NCBI GenBank assembly: GCA_963768885.1
Contig: CAVYJN010000008.1
Coordinates: forward strand, 307,471-371,470
Source: DASRIA01 sp963768885
GTDB taxonomy: Bacteria; Actinomycetota; Thermoleophilia; Solirubrobacterales; JBBDJG01
Reading direction: 5' to 3'
Length of the DNA stretch: 64,000 nucleotides
Under the pieces are notes generated by a model. That model was not told where the DNA came from, made no database searches, and saw nothing but the letters and a program-made list of their open reading frames with translations. Of this stretch, positions 7,892 to 17,756 are shown in pieces. The first letter of the stretch is position 1. The number at the start of each line of letters is the position of its first letter. Position numbers and translations under genes: made by a program.

Positions 7892-9485
7892 TTGCTGGCC
7901 CCGGGGCACCTCCGAACGGAATTGATCGACTCCATCCAGACACAGACCGACTGGCTGGTCCCGTCGGGCGAGCAGCAGGGACTGCGCCGCTATATCCAGA
8001 CCATCAGGGAGCGGTTCAAGCTAATCGTCCTGACGGTGCTCGTCACGACGCTTGCCGCCGTGCTCTACGTGGGCACCGCCGAGAAGACCTACGAGGCCGC
8101 CGCGCGGATCCTCGTCACGCCCGTGCCCCGGGACAACGTGACGCTCACCGGGCTCAGCCCGATCACCGCGTCCAGCGACCCCACGCGCGACGTCTCGACG
8201 GCCTCCAGCCTCGTGACCACGATCGACGTGGCGCGGCGCGCGAAGGAGAACCTCCAGACCGACCGCAGCGCCCGCTCGCTCCTCAAGGACGTGATCGCGG
8301 AGCCGCTCGCCCAGAGCAACCTCGTGATCGTGACCGCCAAGGGGCCGAGCGCGTCGTCGGCACAGAACCTCGCGAACACGTTCGCCGACGCCGCCATCGA
8401 GGACCGCACGGAGAAGTTCAACGAGGCGGTCGACAGGCGCATCAAGGCGCTCGAGCCACGCGTCAGCACCATCAAGGAGCTGCCCGGCCAGGCCGCCGAC
8501 CCGCTGCGCCAGCAGCTCAGCGAGCTGCGCACCCTGCGCGCGGGCGGTGACCCGACGATGCGCGTGGACACCCGCGCCGACAAGCCGACGTCGCCCTCGT
8601 GGCCGAAGCGCAAGCTCAGCATCTTCGCCGGCATCATCGCCGGCCTCGTGCTCGGCATCGGGGGAGCGTTCGCGGCGCAGACGCTCGACCCCAGGCTGCG
8701 CCGCGAGGAGCAGCTGCGCGCGCTCTACCGGCTTCCCGTGCTCGCCCGCATCCCGGAGGAGAGCCGCGGCCGCGCCCGCGAGGTCGTCGCGCCGCACCAG
8801 CTCTCTCCCGCCGGCGTCGAGGCGTTCAGGACCCTGCGCGCGACGCTCACGGCGCCCCGCCGCGAGGGCGGCCGCACACGCGCCGTGATGATCACCGGGG
8901 CCGGCCCCGCGGAGGGCAAGACGACCACCGCGCTCAACCTCGCGGCATCGTTCGCGCTCGCGGGCAAGCGCGTGATCCTGATCGAGGCGGACCTGCGCCG
9001 GCCCGAAGATCGGCGGCGCCCTGCGCGTGCGCGCGACACGCGGGATCGCGAGCGTGCTGATCGACGGGCTTCCCCTGAACGAGGCGCTGCTCACCACCGA
9101 GGCCTACGGCGAGAACCTCAAGCTGCTGCTCGTGGACCGCGCGGGCGAGTGGATGGCGGACCAGTTCTCGCTTCCCGCCGCCCAGGACCTCGTCGAGGAC
9201 GCCAAGGACATGGCCGACATCGTGATCATCGACTCGCCGCCGCTGACCGAGGTGATCGACGCCCTTCCGCTCGTGCAGATGACCGACGACGTCGTCGTGG
9301 TCGTGCGGCTCGGGCGCACCCACATCAACAAGCTCACGCGCCTCGGCGAGCTGCTCGGCCAGTACAACATCAAGCCCGCGGGCTTCGCGCTGGTCGGCGT
9401 CAGCCCGACGAGCGAGTACGGCTACTACACCGAGCGCCCAGTGCGGATGCCGGAGGAGACCCGGCCCGCCGCGCTCTCGCGCTGA
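7892..9485 (+). CDS. Wzz-type chain-length regulator fused to a BY-kinase (frame break)
   Basis: Exopolysaccharide co-polymerase. TTG 7892 has GAGGG 7 nt upstream; TTG 7922 is a weaker alternative. Near residues 40-60 there is a first membrane helix (IVLTVLVTTLAAVLYVG). A Wzz extracellular region follows, then a second helix (FAGIIAGLVLGIGGAFA), then a cytoplasmic BY-kinase. The kinase has Walker A GPAEGKTTTALNLA, Walker A' VILIEADLRRP and Walker B IVIIDSPPL. The C-terminus has a small Tyr group (YGYY) that could be autophosphorylated. One extra base at about 9005 breaks the frame right after Walker A'. It is the first gene of the locus and probably controls polymer length and export. Confidence 0.85.
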
Positions 9486-9493
9486 GTCTCACC

Positions 9494-11009
9494 ATGGCCT
9501 CGCTTCGCGGAGTGCCGGCCGGCGTGATCCGAGCGGGCACCTTCAGCTCGCCGATCCGGTTCCGCGGCGTCCCCGACCTCCCGGACAAGGCCTGGTACCT
9601 GATCCTGTTCGGGCTCGCGCTGCTGATGGGCGTGGTCGCGGGCATCAACCCGAAGTACGCGATCGCCGGCGCGTTCGGGCTCGCGTTCGTCGCCGTCGTG
9701 CTGGTCAACCTCACCATCGGGCTGTGCCTGTTCGCGTACCTGTCGTTCCTCGAGTTGCTGCTCGTCACCAGCGACCGGTCGTTCAGCTTCCTGAAGGTCG
9801 CGGGGTTCCTGCTGCTGTTCTCCTGGATCGCCACGATCTCGACGCGCAACGACAAGGACACCAACTTCATCCAGGCGTTCCCGAAGTTCACCTACGTGAT
9901 GGTCCTGTTCCTCGGTCTCGCGCTGCTCAGCTCCTACTGGGCCGAGGCGCCGGGCCGCGCGATCGACACGTCGTGGCGCTACCTGCAGAACATGCTGCTC
10001 TTCCTGATCGTCTACACGGCGATCCGTGAGCCCAAGCACGTCACCTGGCTGGCTTGGGCGTGGCTCGCCGGCGCGACCTGCGCGACGGTCCCGGCGATCC
10101 TCAACCCGCCGACCTACGAGGACGACCTCACCGTGCGCATCTCGGGCACGATCGGGGACCCCAACGAGCTTGCCGCGCTGCTCGTGGCCGGGACCGCGTT
10201 CGCGGTCGTCCTGAGCGTCGTGTCGAAGAAGAACCCGCCCCTGCGGATCGCGGCGATCGCGGCGGCGTTCCTCTTCCTGTTCGGGATCTTCTACACCGTC
10301 TCGCGCGGCGGCCTGATCGCATTGTGCGTCGCCGGGGTCGCAGCCTGCCTGATGACCGGTCGCTACCGCGTCCAGGCCACGATCGTCGCGGTCCTCACGA
10401 GCCTCTTCGTCGTGATCTACTTCGCCTCGTTCGCGGGCGTCGACGCCCGCGACCGGATCACGACCGTCCAGGGCGGCAGCGGACGCACGGACATCTGGAA
10501 GGTCGGATGGCGGATGGTCGAGGACAAGCCGATCCTCGGGATCGGCTCGGGGAACTTCAACGTCTCCTCGATCCACTACCTGCTCGTCTCGCCCGGCGCG
10601 ATCGAGCGCGACGAGTTCATCATCGACACGCCGAAGGTCGCGCACAACTCCTATCTCCAGGTGCTCGCCGAGCTCGGCATCGTCGGGCTCACCCTCTTCC
10701 TGTCGATCATCGGCTTCTCGATCGTGTGCTCGCTGCGGGCGGCGCGCTGGTTCGGCCGCGCCGGGGACTTGCCCATGGAGATCGTCGCGCGGGGGGCGGT
10801 CATCGCCCTCGTCGGGATCCTCGCCGCCGACTTCTTCATCACCGAGCAGTACGGCAAGCAGCTCTGGCTGCTGCTCGGCCTCGGGCCCGGCGATCTACGG
10901 CGTCGCGCGGCGCACCTACCCCGAGGCCGCCGAGGAACGGCCCGAACCGGAGCCGGCGCGCGCGCTGCGCCCGGTGCCCGCGCACGCCGCGGCCGCGCGA
11001 GGCCGATGA
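9494..11009 (+). CDS. O-antigen ligase/Wzy-like polymerase (frame break near the end)
   Basis: Integral membrane protein from ATG 9494, 8 nt after the kinase. About 12 hydrophobic helices surround a large external loop before AHNSYLQVLAELGIVGL. The loop carries SGRTDIWKVGWRMVEDKPILGIGSG-type features, the Wzy_C/O-antigen ligase signature. The protein would polymerise or ligate lipid-linked repeat units on the outer face of the membrane. One extra base at about 10888 shifts the last 40 codons; correcting it gives LGPAIYGVARRTYPEAAE and a stop at 11007-11009 that overlaps the next ATG (11006). Confidence 0.85.
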
Positions 11010-12155
11010 GACCGATCTCCCGGATGATCGGGGCGCTGGACCGCGCCGGGCGCCCGGGCCGCGAGCTGGGCGTGCGGCTCGACCTGCTGCGCTCCACCGG
11101 CCTGCGCTACGCGCTCCAGCGCCGCCGCGAGGAGGAGCGCCTCACGGCGCTCGCGAGCGACCCTCGCAAGTCGGCCTACCGCGTGATCTGGCAGGAGGCG
11201 GCCGACGAGCTCGGCGCGGAGCTGTCGGTCATATCGGGCGAGTTCTTCGAGATCCGCGACGACGGAGCGCGGGCGCGCGTCTGGCGGCACTGGGTGTCGC
11301 TCGACGACGCCGTCACGCTGCAAGCTCGCGCTGGACAAGATGGCCGTGCACGAGATCCTCGCGCGGGCCGGCCTGCCGCTGCCCGAGCACCACGAGTTCG
11401 ACGCGTCGAAGCTCGAGGGCGCGCTCGAGTTCCTCGCGCGCGCGGACGGGCCGTGCGTCGTGAAGCCCACGGGCGGGGCCTCCGGGTCGGGTGCGACCAC
11501 GGGCGTGCGGACCCCGGAGCAGCTGCTGCGCGCGCGCCTGCGCGCGGCCCGCATCGGGAGGCGGCTCCTGATCGAGCGCCAGGCCGAGGGCGACATGTAC
11601 CGGTTCCTGTTCTGCGACGGCGAGTTCCTCGATGCGGTGCGCCGCCGGCCGCCGCGCGTGACCGGCGACGGCCGCTCGACGATCCGCGAGCTGATCGGCG
11701 CCGAGAACGCCTCCCGGCTCGACCCCGCCCACCCCGTCTCGATGCCGATCCTGCGCGTCGACCTGGACTGCCTGTTCTCCCTCGAGGCCCGCGGCCTGTC
11801 GCTGCGGTCGGTCCTGCCCGCCGGGGAAACCGTCGCCGTGAAGACGGTCACGAGCCAGAACCGGATCTCCGACAACGAGACGGTGCGGGAGCCGATCGCC
11901 CCCGAGCTGGTGGAGGAGGCGCGCCTCGCCGCCACGCAAGTCGGGGTGCGGCTTGCCGGCGTGGACTTAATAACTCCCGATCTGAGCCGATCTTTAAGAG
12001 AGTCAGGCGGCGTGATAATCGAGGTAAACGGGACCCCAGGTCTTCATTACCATTACCAGGTCGCCGACGAAGTAAATGCCACCCGCGTAGCGGTCCCCAT
12101 CCTCCGGAGGCTGCTCGAAGAGTCAAGGAGAGAACTCCACCATGAAGGTGTTTGA
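11006..12155 (+). CDS. ATP-grasp ligase (RimK/cyanophycin-synthetase-like), frame break
   Basis: Starts at ATG 11006, overlapping the polymerase stop. After a helical N-terminus, one extra base at about 11321 breaks the frame; removing it gives VTLKLALDKMAVHEILARAG. The ATP-grasp core then follows: CVVKPTGGASGSGATTG (nucleotide loop), RLLIERQAEGDMYRF, TVTSQNRI, VRLAGVDLIT and the metal-binding IIEVNGTPGLHYHYQV. The layout resembles the ligase half of cyanophycin synthetase or RimK, enzymes that add amino acids to a carboxylate. The last 150 nt are markedly A+T-richer with rare codons (two TTA, two ATA, one AGA). The 3' end overlaps the next gene by 14 nt, so the products probably act together. 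Confidence 0.82.
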
Positions 12156-13116
12156 CTTCGACCCCGCCGACTACAGCGACCACTTCGCCAAGCACGGCTG
12201 GGTCCACATCAAGAACGGCCAGAGCGCCGAGTTCCACCAGGCGCTGAAGGACTTCGTCGATCGGGAGTTCGGCTCCCACAAGGTCGAGGGCGCCACGATC
12301 GGCGGACAGAAGCAGCAGGCCCTCTACGAGTTCCCGAAGGAGACCGACTTCCCCGGCGAGCTGTTCGACTCCGTGTCGTCCGTCTGCGACCTCAACAGGG
12401 AGACGATGACCCTGTCGGAGCGGCACATCAAGGCCTACAACGACGACGTGCCGGCCGAGCCGCCGCCCCACAAGGACCGGTTCGCCTCGCAGATCTCGAT
12501 GGGCCTGTCGATCACGATCCCGGAGAACTCCTACCTGGTCCTGTACCCGTTCACGGACCGGGGCCGCACCCCGTTCAACATCTCCACGCACATGCGCAAG
12601 GAGCTGCCGCTCGAGGAGCGCCCCGAGAACATCGTGAAGGGCGCGGAGCGGGTCGAGATCCACGACGCCGGCGGCGACGTGGTGATGTTCGAGGGCTCCG
12701 CGATCTGGCACGTGCGCCACAACGCGTCCAACGCCCGCAACCTGTACCTGAAGCTGAACGACTTCAACTCCGACCCGCTCGGCGAGGACCCCTCGACCGA
12801 CCATCGGCGGAACGAGACGATGAAGCTGGTGCAGAGCGGCAACGGCGAGCTCGTGCAGGCGCGGCCGGTGCTGGCGCGCCGGTTCGAGTCGGTCACCGAG
12901 CAGTACTCGCGCCTGTGGGACCACACGCGCGTGGCCGAGGTGTGGGACAACCCGCCGGTGCCGCTGGAGGACGTCGACGTGAAGGTCCTCCAGAGCCTCA
13001 ACGGCCAGTCCGTGCAGGGCGTCGCCGAGAAGCTGTCGAACGACGGCGTCGGCGCCGACCAGGTCCAGGCCGCGGTCAAGCGCCTCGCCGAGCGCGGCGT
13101 GCTCGACCTGATCTGA
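12142..13116 (+). CDS. Putative 2OG-Fe(II) oxygenase-like protein coupled to ATP-grasp
   Basis: 324 aa from ATG 12142, within the end of the ATP-grasp gene. The protein contains PPHKDRFASQISMGLSITIP, then VVMFEGSAIWHVRHNASNAR and LYLKLNDF. The H-x-D of HKD, the distal His in WHVRH and the nearby Arg match the iron and 2-oxoglutarate ligand layout of phytanoyl-CoA-dioxygenase-like enzymes. The last 60 residues look like a winged-helix or coiled segment (VAEKLSNDGVGADQVQAAVK). The tight overlap with an amino-acid-type ligase suggests joint modification of a surface polymer, peptide or amino acid. The fold call is moderate and no substrate is evident. Confidence 0.6.
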   Translation: MKVFDFDPADYSDHFAKHGWVHIKNGQSAEFHQALKDFVDREFGSHKVEGATIGGQKQQALYEFPKETDFPGELFDSVSSVCDLNRETMTLSERHIKAYNDDVPAEPPPHKDRFASQISMGLSITIPENSYLVLYPFTDRGRTPFNISTHMRKELPLEERPENIVKGAERVEIHDAGGDVVMFEGSAIWHVRHNASNARNLYLKLNDFNSDPLGEDPSTDHRRNETMKLVQSGNGELVQARPVLARRFESVTEQYSRLWDHTRVAEVWDNPPVPLEDVDVKVLQSLNGQSVQGVAEKLSNDGVGADQVQAAVKRLAERGVLDLI

Positions 13117-13128
13117 GCTGAATAGGAC

Positions 13129-13190
13129 GGAATTCGCTTAGCCGCGAATTCCGGGAGCTCCGCACTTCGCTTAGCCGCGAATTCCGGGAG
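13129..13190. repeat. Two 25-bp direct repeats forming hairpins in a convergent spacer
   Basis: An identical 25-bp sequence beginning TTCGCTTAGCCGCGAATTCC occurs at 13133-13157 and 13166-13190 (33-bp period). In the first copy GGAATTCGC (13129-13137) pairs perfectly with GCGAATTCC (13144-13152) around a TTAGCC loop. The pair sits between two convergent genes. No T-run follows, so it is not a canonical intrinsic terminator. Confidence 0.75.
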
Positions 13191-13278
13191 TTCCGACTCT
13201 TCCATCGAGCAGTTCCGGCCGGTCCGGGGCGCCAGCCTTCGGACCGGCCGGGTGGCTTCCCGGCGGCGGCCGGTGCGG

Positions 13279-14532
13279 CTAGAAGTCGCGCTGGGCGCGG
13301 CGGCGGCCGAGCAGGCCGCGCAGGCGGCTCACGATGCGCAGGTTGTGCGCGATCGCGGGGCGCGGGTCCCTGATGCTCGCGACCGGGTAATGGTGGCGGC
13401 GCCCGACGATGGTGCGTGCCCAATGCCGGAACGAGATCTGCCCGTGGCGGCGGTACGCGAGAAATGCCCGGATGTCGCGCATCGGATACCACATCGTCAG
13501 ATCGGTCTTGTAGCCCTCGATCCGCGGCAGCGGCCGGTCCATCAGCTTGTTGTAGACGAACAGCGGCAGGTCGGCGCCGGCGGCGCGCAGCAGGCCGGTG
13601 GCCGCGGTGAAGCGGTGGTTGCACTCGATCAGCTTCAGGCGGCCGTCGCGGGCATCGCGCTTGAACTCGACGTTCGCGAGGCCGCGCACGCCCACGCCCT
13701 CGAAGAACCGCAGCCCGATCTCGGCCGCTTCCGGGTTCCAGTCGGTCGCGTGGAAGCAGCCGGACCCGAACCAGATCGGGTACTGGCGCAGCTTGCGCTT
13801 CGTGAGGTGCAGCAGCGGCTGCCCGTCCTCGTCGATGTAGCTGTAGTAGGAGAAGAACTGGTCGTCGCCGCCGGGGATGATCTCGGTCGCGATCATCTCG
13901 ACGCCGAGGCTGATCGTCCGTGACAGCGCATTGCGCATCTCCTCGTCGGAGTTCACGACGAACGCCTTCATCCCGGGGAAGTGACGGACGAACTCGTGGG
14001 AGTGGACCCCCTTGAGCGCACAGGGATAGGCGACCCGCTCGAGCGCGACGGCCATGTCCTCCTCGCTGTTGACCGTGAAGCTGAAAGGCGCCTCGATGCC
14101 CAGCTCCGCGCACAGCCTGTACGTCTCGTGCTTGTCGAGCATCGCGAGCAGCACGTCGTCGTCGGCCTCGAACGGCACGAGGCCGAGGTCGAGCAGCATC
14201 TCGCGGTTCCGCGCGATCAGGTCGAGGCCCTCGTCCTCGCAGGGGAGGATCACGGACCCGACGGGCGCGCTGCGCAGCCACTCGAGCCAGCGCTCCTGCA
14301 TCCCGGGCTCACGGCCGAGCGTCACGAAGGACGTGCAGCGGCGGGAATAGCGCACCGGGTCCGTCTCGGTGCCCAGCGCAAACACGGGGATCCCGGCGTC
14401 GCCGAGGCTCCGCGCCACCGGCAGCGCCGTGCCCCCGCCGCCCAGGATGATCGCGGGCGGGCTGTCCGTCGTCAGCAGGGGATTGCGGCGCGGACGCGCA
14501 CGGCCGATATGTCTCGGTGCAACCTTGGCCAT
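13279..14532 (-). CDS. ATP-grasp enzyme, carbamoyl-phosphate-synthase/D-Asp-ligase-like
   Basis: 417 aa from ATG 14532. The N-terminal Rossmann-like part has PPAIILGGGGTALPVARSLG and VILPCEDEGLDLIARN. The ATP-grasp part has a MLDKHETYRLCAELGIEAP segment, YPCALKG (ATP-binding Lys), ATEIIPGGDDQFFSYYSYID and the metal site FKRDARDGRLKLIECNHRF. This arrangement matches carboxylate-amine ligases of the D-aspartate ligase/PylC/CPS-like group, often found in polysaccharide clusters. It converges on the other ATP-grasp/oxygenase pair. The substrate is unknown. The C-terminal tail is Arg-rich (RRRAQRDF). Confidence 0.8.
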   Translation of the reverse strand: MAKVAPRHIGRARPRRNPLLTTDSPPAIILGGGGTALPVARSLGDAGIPVFALGTETDPVRYSRRCTSFVTLGREPGMQERWLEWLRSAPVGSVILPCEDEGLDLIARNREMLLDLGLVPFEADDDVLLAMLDKHETYRLCAELGIEAPFSFTVNSEEDMAVALERVAYPCALKGVHSHEFVRHFPGMKAFVVNSDEEMRNALSRTISLGVEMIATEIIPGGDDQFFSYYSYIDEDGQPLLHLTKRKLRQYPIWFGSGCFHATDWNPEAAEIGLRFFEGVGVRGLANVEFKRDARDGRLKLIECNHRFTAATGLLRAAGADLPLFVYNKLMDRPLPRIEGYKTDLTMWYPMRDIRAFLAYRRHGQISFRHWARTIVGRRHHYPVASIRDPRPAIAHNLRIVSRLRGLLGRRRAQRDF

Positions 14533-14594
14533 GCGCGTTCCTTCGCCTCGTACTCCCCGCTTCCTCGTCCTTGAGACCGCAGGCGCGGTCGGTC

Positions 14595-15323
14595 CTAGTG
14601 CTTCGCCGGCTGACGAACCTCGACTCCGCTCGCCTCGAGCATCGCGTCGACCCAGTCGTTGTTGAAGTTGCCACGCGCCACGGCGGACACGTAGTCCGAC
14701 TCCTTCGCCGCCTTCGAGTCGAGCCGCATCAGCAGCTCGTCCGAGATGTCGCGCGGCACGACCACGACTCCGTTCAGGTCCGCGACGACCACGTCGCCCG
14801 GGTTGACGACGATGCCGCCACAGGAGATCGGGTGCCCGATCTCGCCCGGGCCACGGTGCAGCGGGCCCTTCGGGGTGACGTCGCGCGCGAACACGGGGAA
14901 ATCGCCGAGCCGCCGGATCGCCGGCAGGTCGCGGATCAGACCGTCCACGATGAAGCCCGCGATGCCGCGGTGACGCGCCTTCGTGCAGACGAGGTCACCG
15001 AGGACCGCCGTCAGCGACGAGGAGCTCGTGTCGACCACGATCACGTCACCCGGCTGGGCGACGTCGAGCGCCTTGTGGACCATCAGGTTGTCGCCGGGGT
15101 ACACCTTCACGGTGCACGCCGGACCGACCAGCCGCAGGTCCGGGTCCGTCATGTTCCGGATCTCCGGCTCCATCGCGTAGAGCCTGTTCATGAGGTCCGA
15201 GATGTCCGGCGTCTCGTGCCGGCCGAGGCCCGAGACCGTCTCGGGGTCGGGGCGCTCGATCTCGTATCGCAGCCGAAATCCCGGCCCTGGGTGCATCTCG
15301 GCTGACTGCGGCTTTCCAACCAT
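14595..15323 (-). CDS. RraA-like / HMG-aldolase family protein
   Basis: 242 aa from ATG 15323 with GGAGGT upstream. ETPDISDLMNRLYAMEPEI, GPACTVKVYPGDNLMVHKAL, GDVIVVDTSSSSLTAVLGDL and GIAGFIVDGLIRDLPAIRRL are the RraA-fold signature. The G-x-x-x-D-G-x-x-R-D block at GFIVDGLIRD supplies the Arg-Asp pair of HMG/CHA aldolases. It may be an aldolase for 4-carboxy-4-hydroxy-2-oxoadipate-type substrates rather than an RNase E regulator. The gene is divergent from the dehydrogenase at 15495, sharing a 170-bp promoter region. Confidence 0.85.
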   Translation of the reverse strand: MVGKPQSAEMHPGPGFRLRYEIERPDPETVSGLGRHETPDISDLMNRLYAMEPEIRNMTDPDLRLVGPACTVKVYPGDNLMVHKALDVAQPGDVIVVDTSSSSLTAVLGDLVCTKARHRGIAGFIVDGLIRDLPAIRRLGDFPVFARDVTPKGPLHRGPGEIGHPISCGGIVVNPGDVVVADLNGVVVVPRDISDELLMRLDSKAAKESDYVSAVARGNFNNDWVDAMLEASGVEVRQPAKH

Positions 15324-15494
15324 GTGAAACCTCCGTCGATAGACGCCTACGCGTCTTAACGTCGCCATCGGGTGTCCGGCACTTGAGCTTGCCGGTCGCA
15401 GGCGGTCAGCTCCCTGCGACCTGACCTGCGGCGTTGCCATCCTTGCGCAGTCCAGAGTAGAGGATCCGCCCGCAGTCGGCCTTACTTTTTGTCC

Positions 15495-16556
15495 ATGCCG
15501 CACCGCGTCACACTGATCCCCGGCGACGGCATCGGGCCGGAGCTGTGCGAGGCGGCGCGAAGCGCGCTCGAGGCCACCGGGGTCGAGTTCGACTGGGACG
15601 TCCGGGCGCTCGGCGCGGAGTCCTACGCCGCCGAGGGCCCCGCGGTGCTCGAAGCGGCGATCGCCTCGGTCCGTGAGCGCGGGGTCGCGCTCAAGGGACC
15701 GACCTCGACGCCCGCCGTGAAGGGGTTCCGCTCGATCAACATCGCGCTGCGCAACGAGCTCGAGCTGTACGCCGGGATCCGGCCGTGCAAGCACTATCCG
15801 GGCGCGCCGACCCCCTTTCCGGGCACGGACGTCGTGGTGGTGCGCATGAACCAGGAGGACCTGTACGCGGGCATCGAGTACGCCTACGACGAGCAGGATG
15901 CCGCGCGCCTGCGCGAGTTCGTGCGCGAAACGCGCGGCGTCGAGCTCTCGCAGGACACCGGGATCTCGCTGAAGCCGCTCTCGGGCCCGGCCGCGGCGCG
16001 GGTCGCGCGGCGTGCCTTCGAGTACGCGCGGGCGAACGGCCGCCGCCGCGTGACGGCGGTCCACAAGGCCACGGTCATGCGGCACACCGACGGGGTGTTC
16101 CTCGAGGCGTGCCGTGAAGTGGCCCGCGGCTACCCCGACGTGGACTTCGACGACCGGCTCGTGGACAACGTCTGCCACCAGCTGGTGTCGCATCCCGAGA
16201 CCTGCGACGTGCTGCTGTCCCCGATCATGTACGGGGACATCCTCTCGGACGTCGCCGCCGGCCTTGTCGGCGGCCTCGGCGTGGCCCCGGGCGCGAACGT
16301 GGGCGACGCCGCGGCGGTGTTCGAGGCCGTGCACGGCTCGGCGCCCAAGCACGCCGGCCACGACCGCGTGGACCCGTTCGCGATGATGCTGTCCGGCGTG
16401 ATGCTGCTGCGCCACCTCGGCGAGGACCCCGCCGCCGATCGCCTCGAGGCCGCGATCGCGGGCGTGATCGGGGAGGGCAAGACGCTCACGTACGACCTCG
16501 GCGGGACGGCCGCGACGTCCGAGGTGACGCGGGCCGTCGTGGACTGGCTGGACTAG
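15495..16556 (+). CDS. Isocitrate/isopropylmalate dehydrogenase family enzyme (NAD-type IDH-like)
   Basis: 353 aa from ATG 15495 (TTG 15489 is in frame). LIPGDGIGPELCEAA, GVALKGPTSTPAVKG, the substrate Arg region NIALRNELELYAGIRPCKHY, the YDEQ region, HKATVMRHTDG, the metal ligands in LVDNVCHQLV and SPIMYGDILSD, and AVHGSAPKHAG are family hallmarks. The short length and HGSAP cofactor loop are closer to NAD-dependent isocitrate dehydrogenases than to the large NADP form. Homoisocitrate or tartrate dehydrogenase activity cannot be excluded. The reaction is oxidative decarboxylation of a 2-hydroxyacid in the cytoplasm. Confidence 0.82.
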   Translation: MPHRVTLIPGDGIGPELCEAARSALEATGVEFDWDVRALGAESYAAEGPAVLEAAIASVRERGVALKGPTSTPAVKGFRSINIALRNELELYAGIRPCKHYPGAPTPFPGTDVVVVRMNQEDLYAGIEYAYDEQDAARLREFVRETRGVELSQDTGISLKPLSGPAAARVARRAFEYARANGRRRVTAVHKATVMRHTDGVFLEACREVARGYPDVDFDDRLVDNVCHQLVSHPETCDVLLSPIMYGDILSDVAAGLVGGLGVAPGANVGDAAAVFEAVHGSAPKHAGHDRVDPFAMMLSGVMLLRHLGEDPAADRLEAAIAGVIGEGKTLTYDLGGTAATSEVTRAVVDWLD

Positions 16557-17710
16557 CTACCGGCCTCGCCCCGCAGCCGCACGTACAGCTGCTCCAGGCG
16601 GCGCACCATCACGTCGATGTCGAACTCCTCGCGACGGCGCTGCTGCCCGCGCCGGCCCATCTCGCGCGCGCGCTCGGGATCACGCAGCAGCTCGGCGACG
16701 GCCGCCGCGAACGCGCCGGGGTCCTGCGGCTCCACGAGCCGCCCGTTGACTCCGTCCTGGATCAGATCCGGGTTGCCGCCCACGCGCGTCGCGACGACGG
16801 GCCTGGCGGCTTCCATGTACTCCATCAGCGAAAGGGCGCTGCCCTCGAAGTCGGATGAGTTGACGGCGACGTCGAGCGCGGCGAGCACGTCGGGAACGTC
16901 GGTGCGCACTCCCAGGAACATGACGGCGTCCTCCAGGCCGAGCTCCGCGGTCAGGTCCTCGAGCGCGAAGCGCCGGTCTCCCTCCCCCGCGATCAGGACC
17001 TTCAGACCGGGGAACTCCCCGATCAGCACGTGGGTCGCGCGCAACAGCACGTCGAGCGCCTTCTGCGGGCGCAGCACGCTGACCGTGCCGATCACCGGCG
17101 CGTCCGGCGCGATCCCGAGCTCGGCGCGCACGTCGGAGCCGCTCGGCGGAGGCGGCGCGGGGATCCCGTTGGGGATGAACATCACGTCGTCCGGGTCGAT
17201 CCCCTCGATCTCGATCATGCGCCGGAGGTCCTCGCGCGAGACCGCGATGAAAGCAGAGGAGCCGCGGGCGATCACCTCGCGATCGGCGATCCGCCGCCAC
17301 GGCTTGCCCTCGTAGGACCAGGTGTGCTCGTGGGCGACGATCACCGGCACGCGCGCCATGCGCCCGATCACCGTTCCCCACAGGTTGGAGCCGAACTTGT
17401 GGCTGTGCAGCACGTCGATGCGCTCCTCGCGCAGGAGCCGGTAAAGCGGCCACCACGCCCAGACCTGCCGGGCCGAGGTGCGCTTCAGCCCGATCACGCG
17501 CACGCCCGCGTCCTCGAGGTCCTGGAGCGCGTTCGACACGTGGCGCTTGGAGACCGCCACGTCGAAGCGCCGGCTCGCGCAGAGCGTGCGCTCGAAGCGC
17601 TCGGGGTCGAGCCGCGTGGTGGTCTGGATCGCCAGGCGCTCGGCGCCGCCGGTCCCGAGGCGATCCACGAGCGTGACCACCCGCAGCTTGCCGTCGGGGG
17701 TGGGAGACAT
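16553..17710 (-). CDS. GT4 family glycosyltransferase
   Basis: About 385 aa from ATG 17710 (in-frame start possible at 17752). The GT-B fold is visible. The N-terminal domain has LVDRLGTGGAERLAIQTTTR and VLHSHKFGSN; the donor domain has IGTVSVLRPQKALDVLLRA, VLIAGEGDRR and the retaining-GT4 E-x7-E region around NSSDFEGSALSLMEYMEAAR. It should transfer a nucleotide-activated sugar to a lipid-linked intermediate at the inner membrane face. The 3' end overlaps the opposing dehydrogenase by 4 nt (CTAG palindrome). Confidence 0.88.
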   Translation of the reverse strand: MSPTPDGKLRVVTLVDRLGTGGAERLAIQTTTRLDPERFERTLCASRRFDVAVSKRHVSNALQDLEDAGVRVIGLKRTSARQVWAWWPLYRLLREERIDVLHSHKFGSNLWGTVIGRMARVPVIVAHEHTWSYEGKPWRRIADREVIARGSSAFIAVSREDLRRMIEIEGIDPDDVMFIPNGIPAPPPPSGSDVRAELGIAPDAPVIGTVSVLRPQKALDVLLRATHVLIGEFPGLKVLIAGEGDRRFALEDLTAELGLEDAVMFLGVRTDVPDVLAALDVAVNSSDFEGSALSLMEYMEAARPVVATRVGGNPDLIQDGVNGRLVEPQDPGAFAAAVAELLRDPERAREMGRRGQQRRREEFDIDVMVRRLEQLYVRLRGEAGS

Positions 17711-17756
17711 GCGGCCAATATCATGCCCCAGCCCCCGGCGGTCGAAAAGCATCGAG

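Noticed and set aside
7600..7909. Coding ORFs covering tRNA-Ser(UGA) on both strands
   Set aside because: They run through a well-formed tRNA gene and show no protein-like composition.
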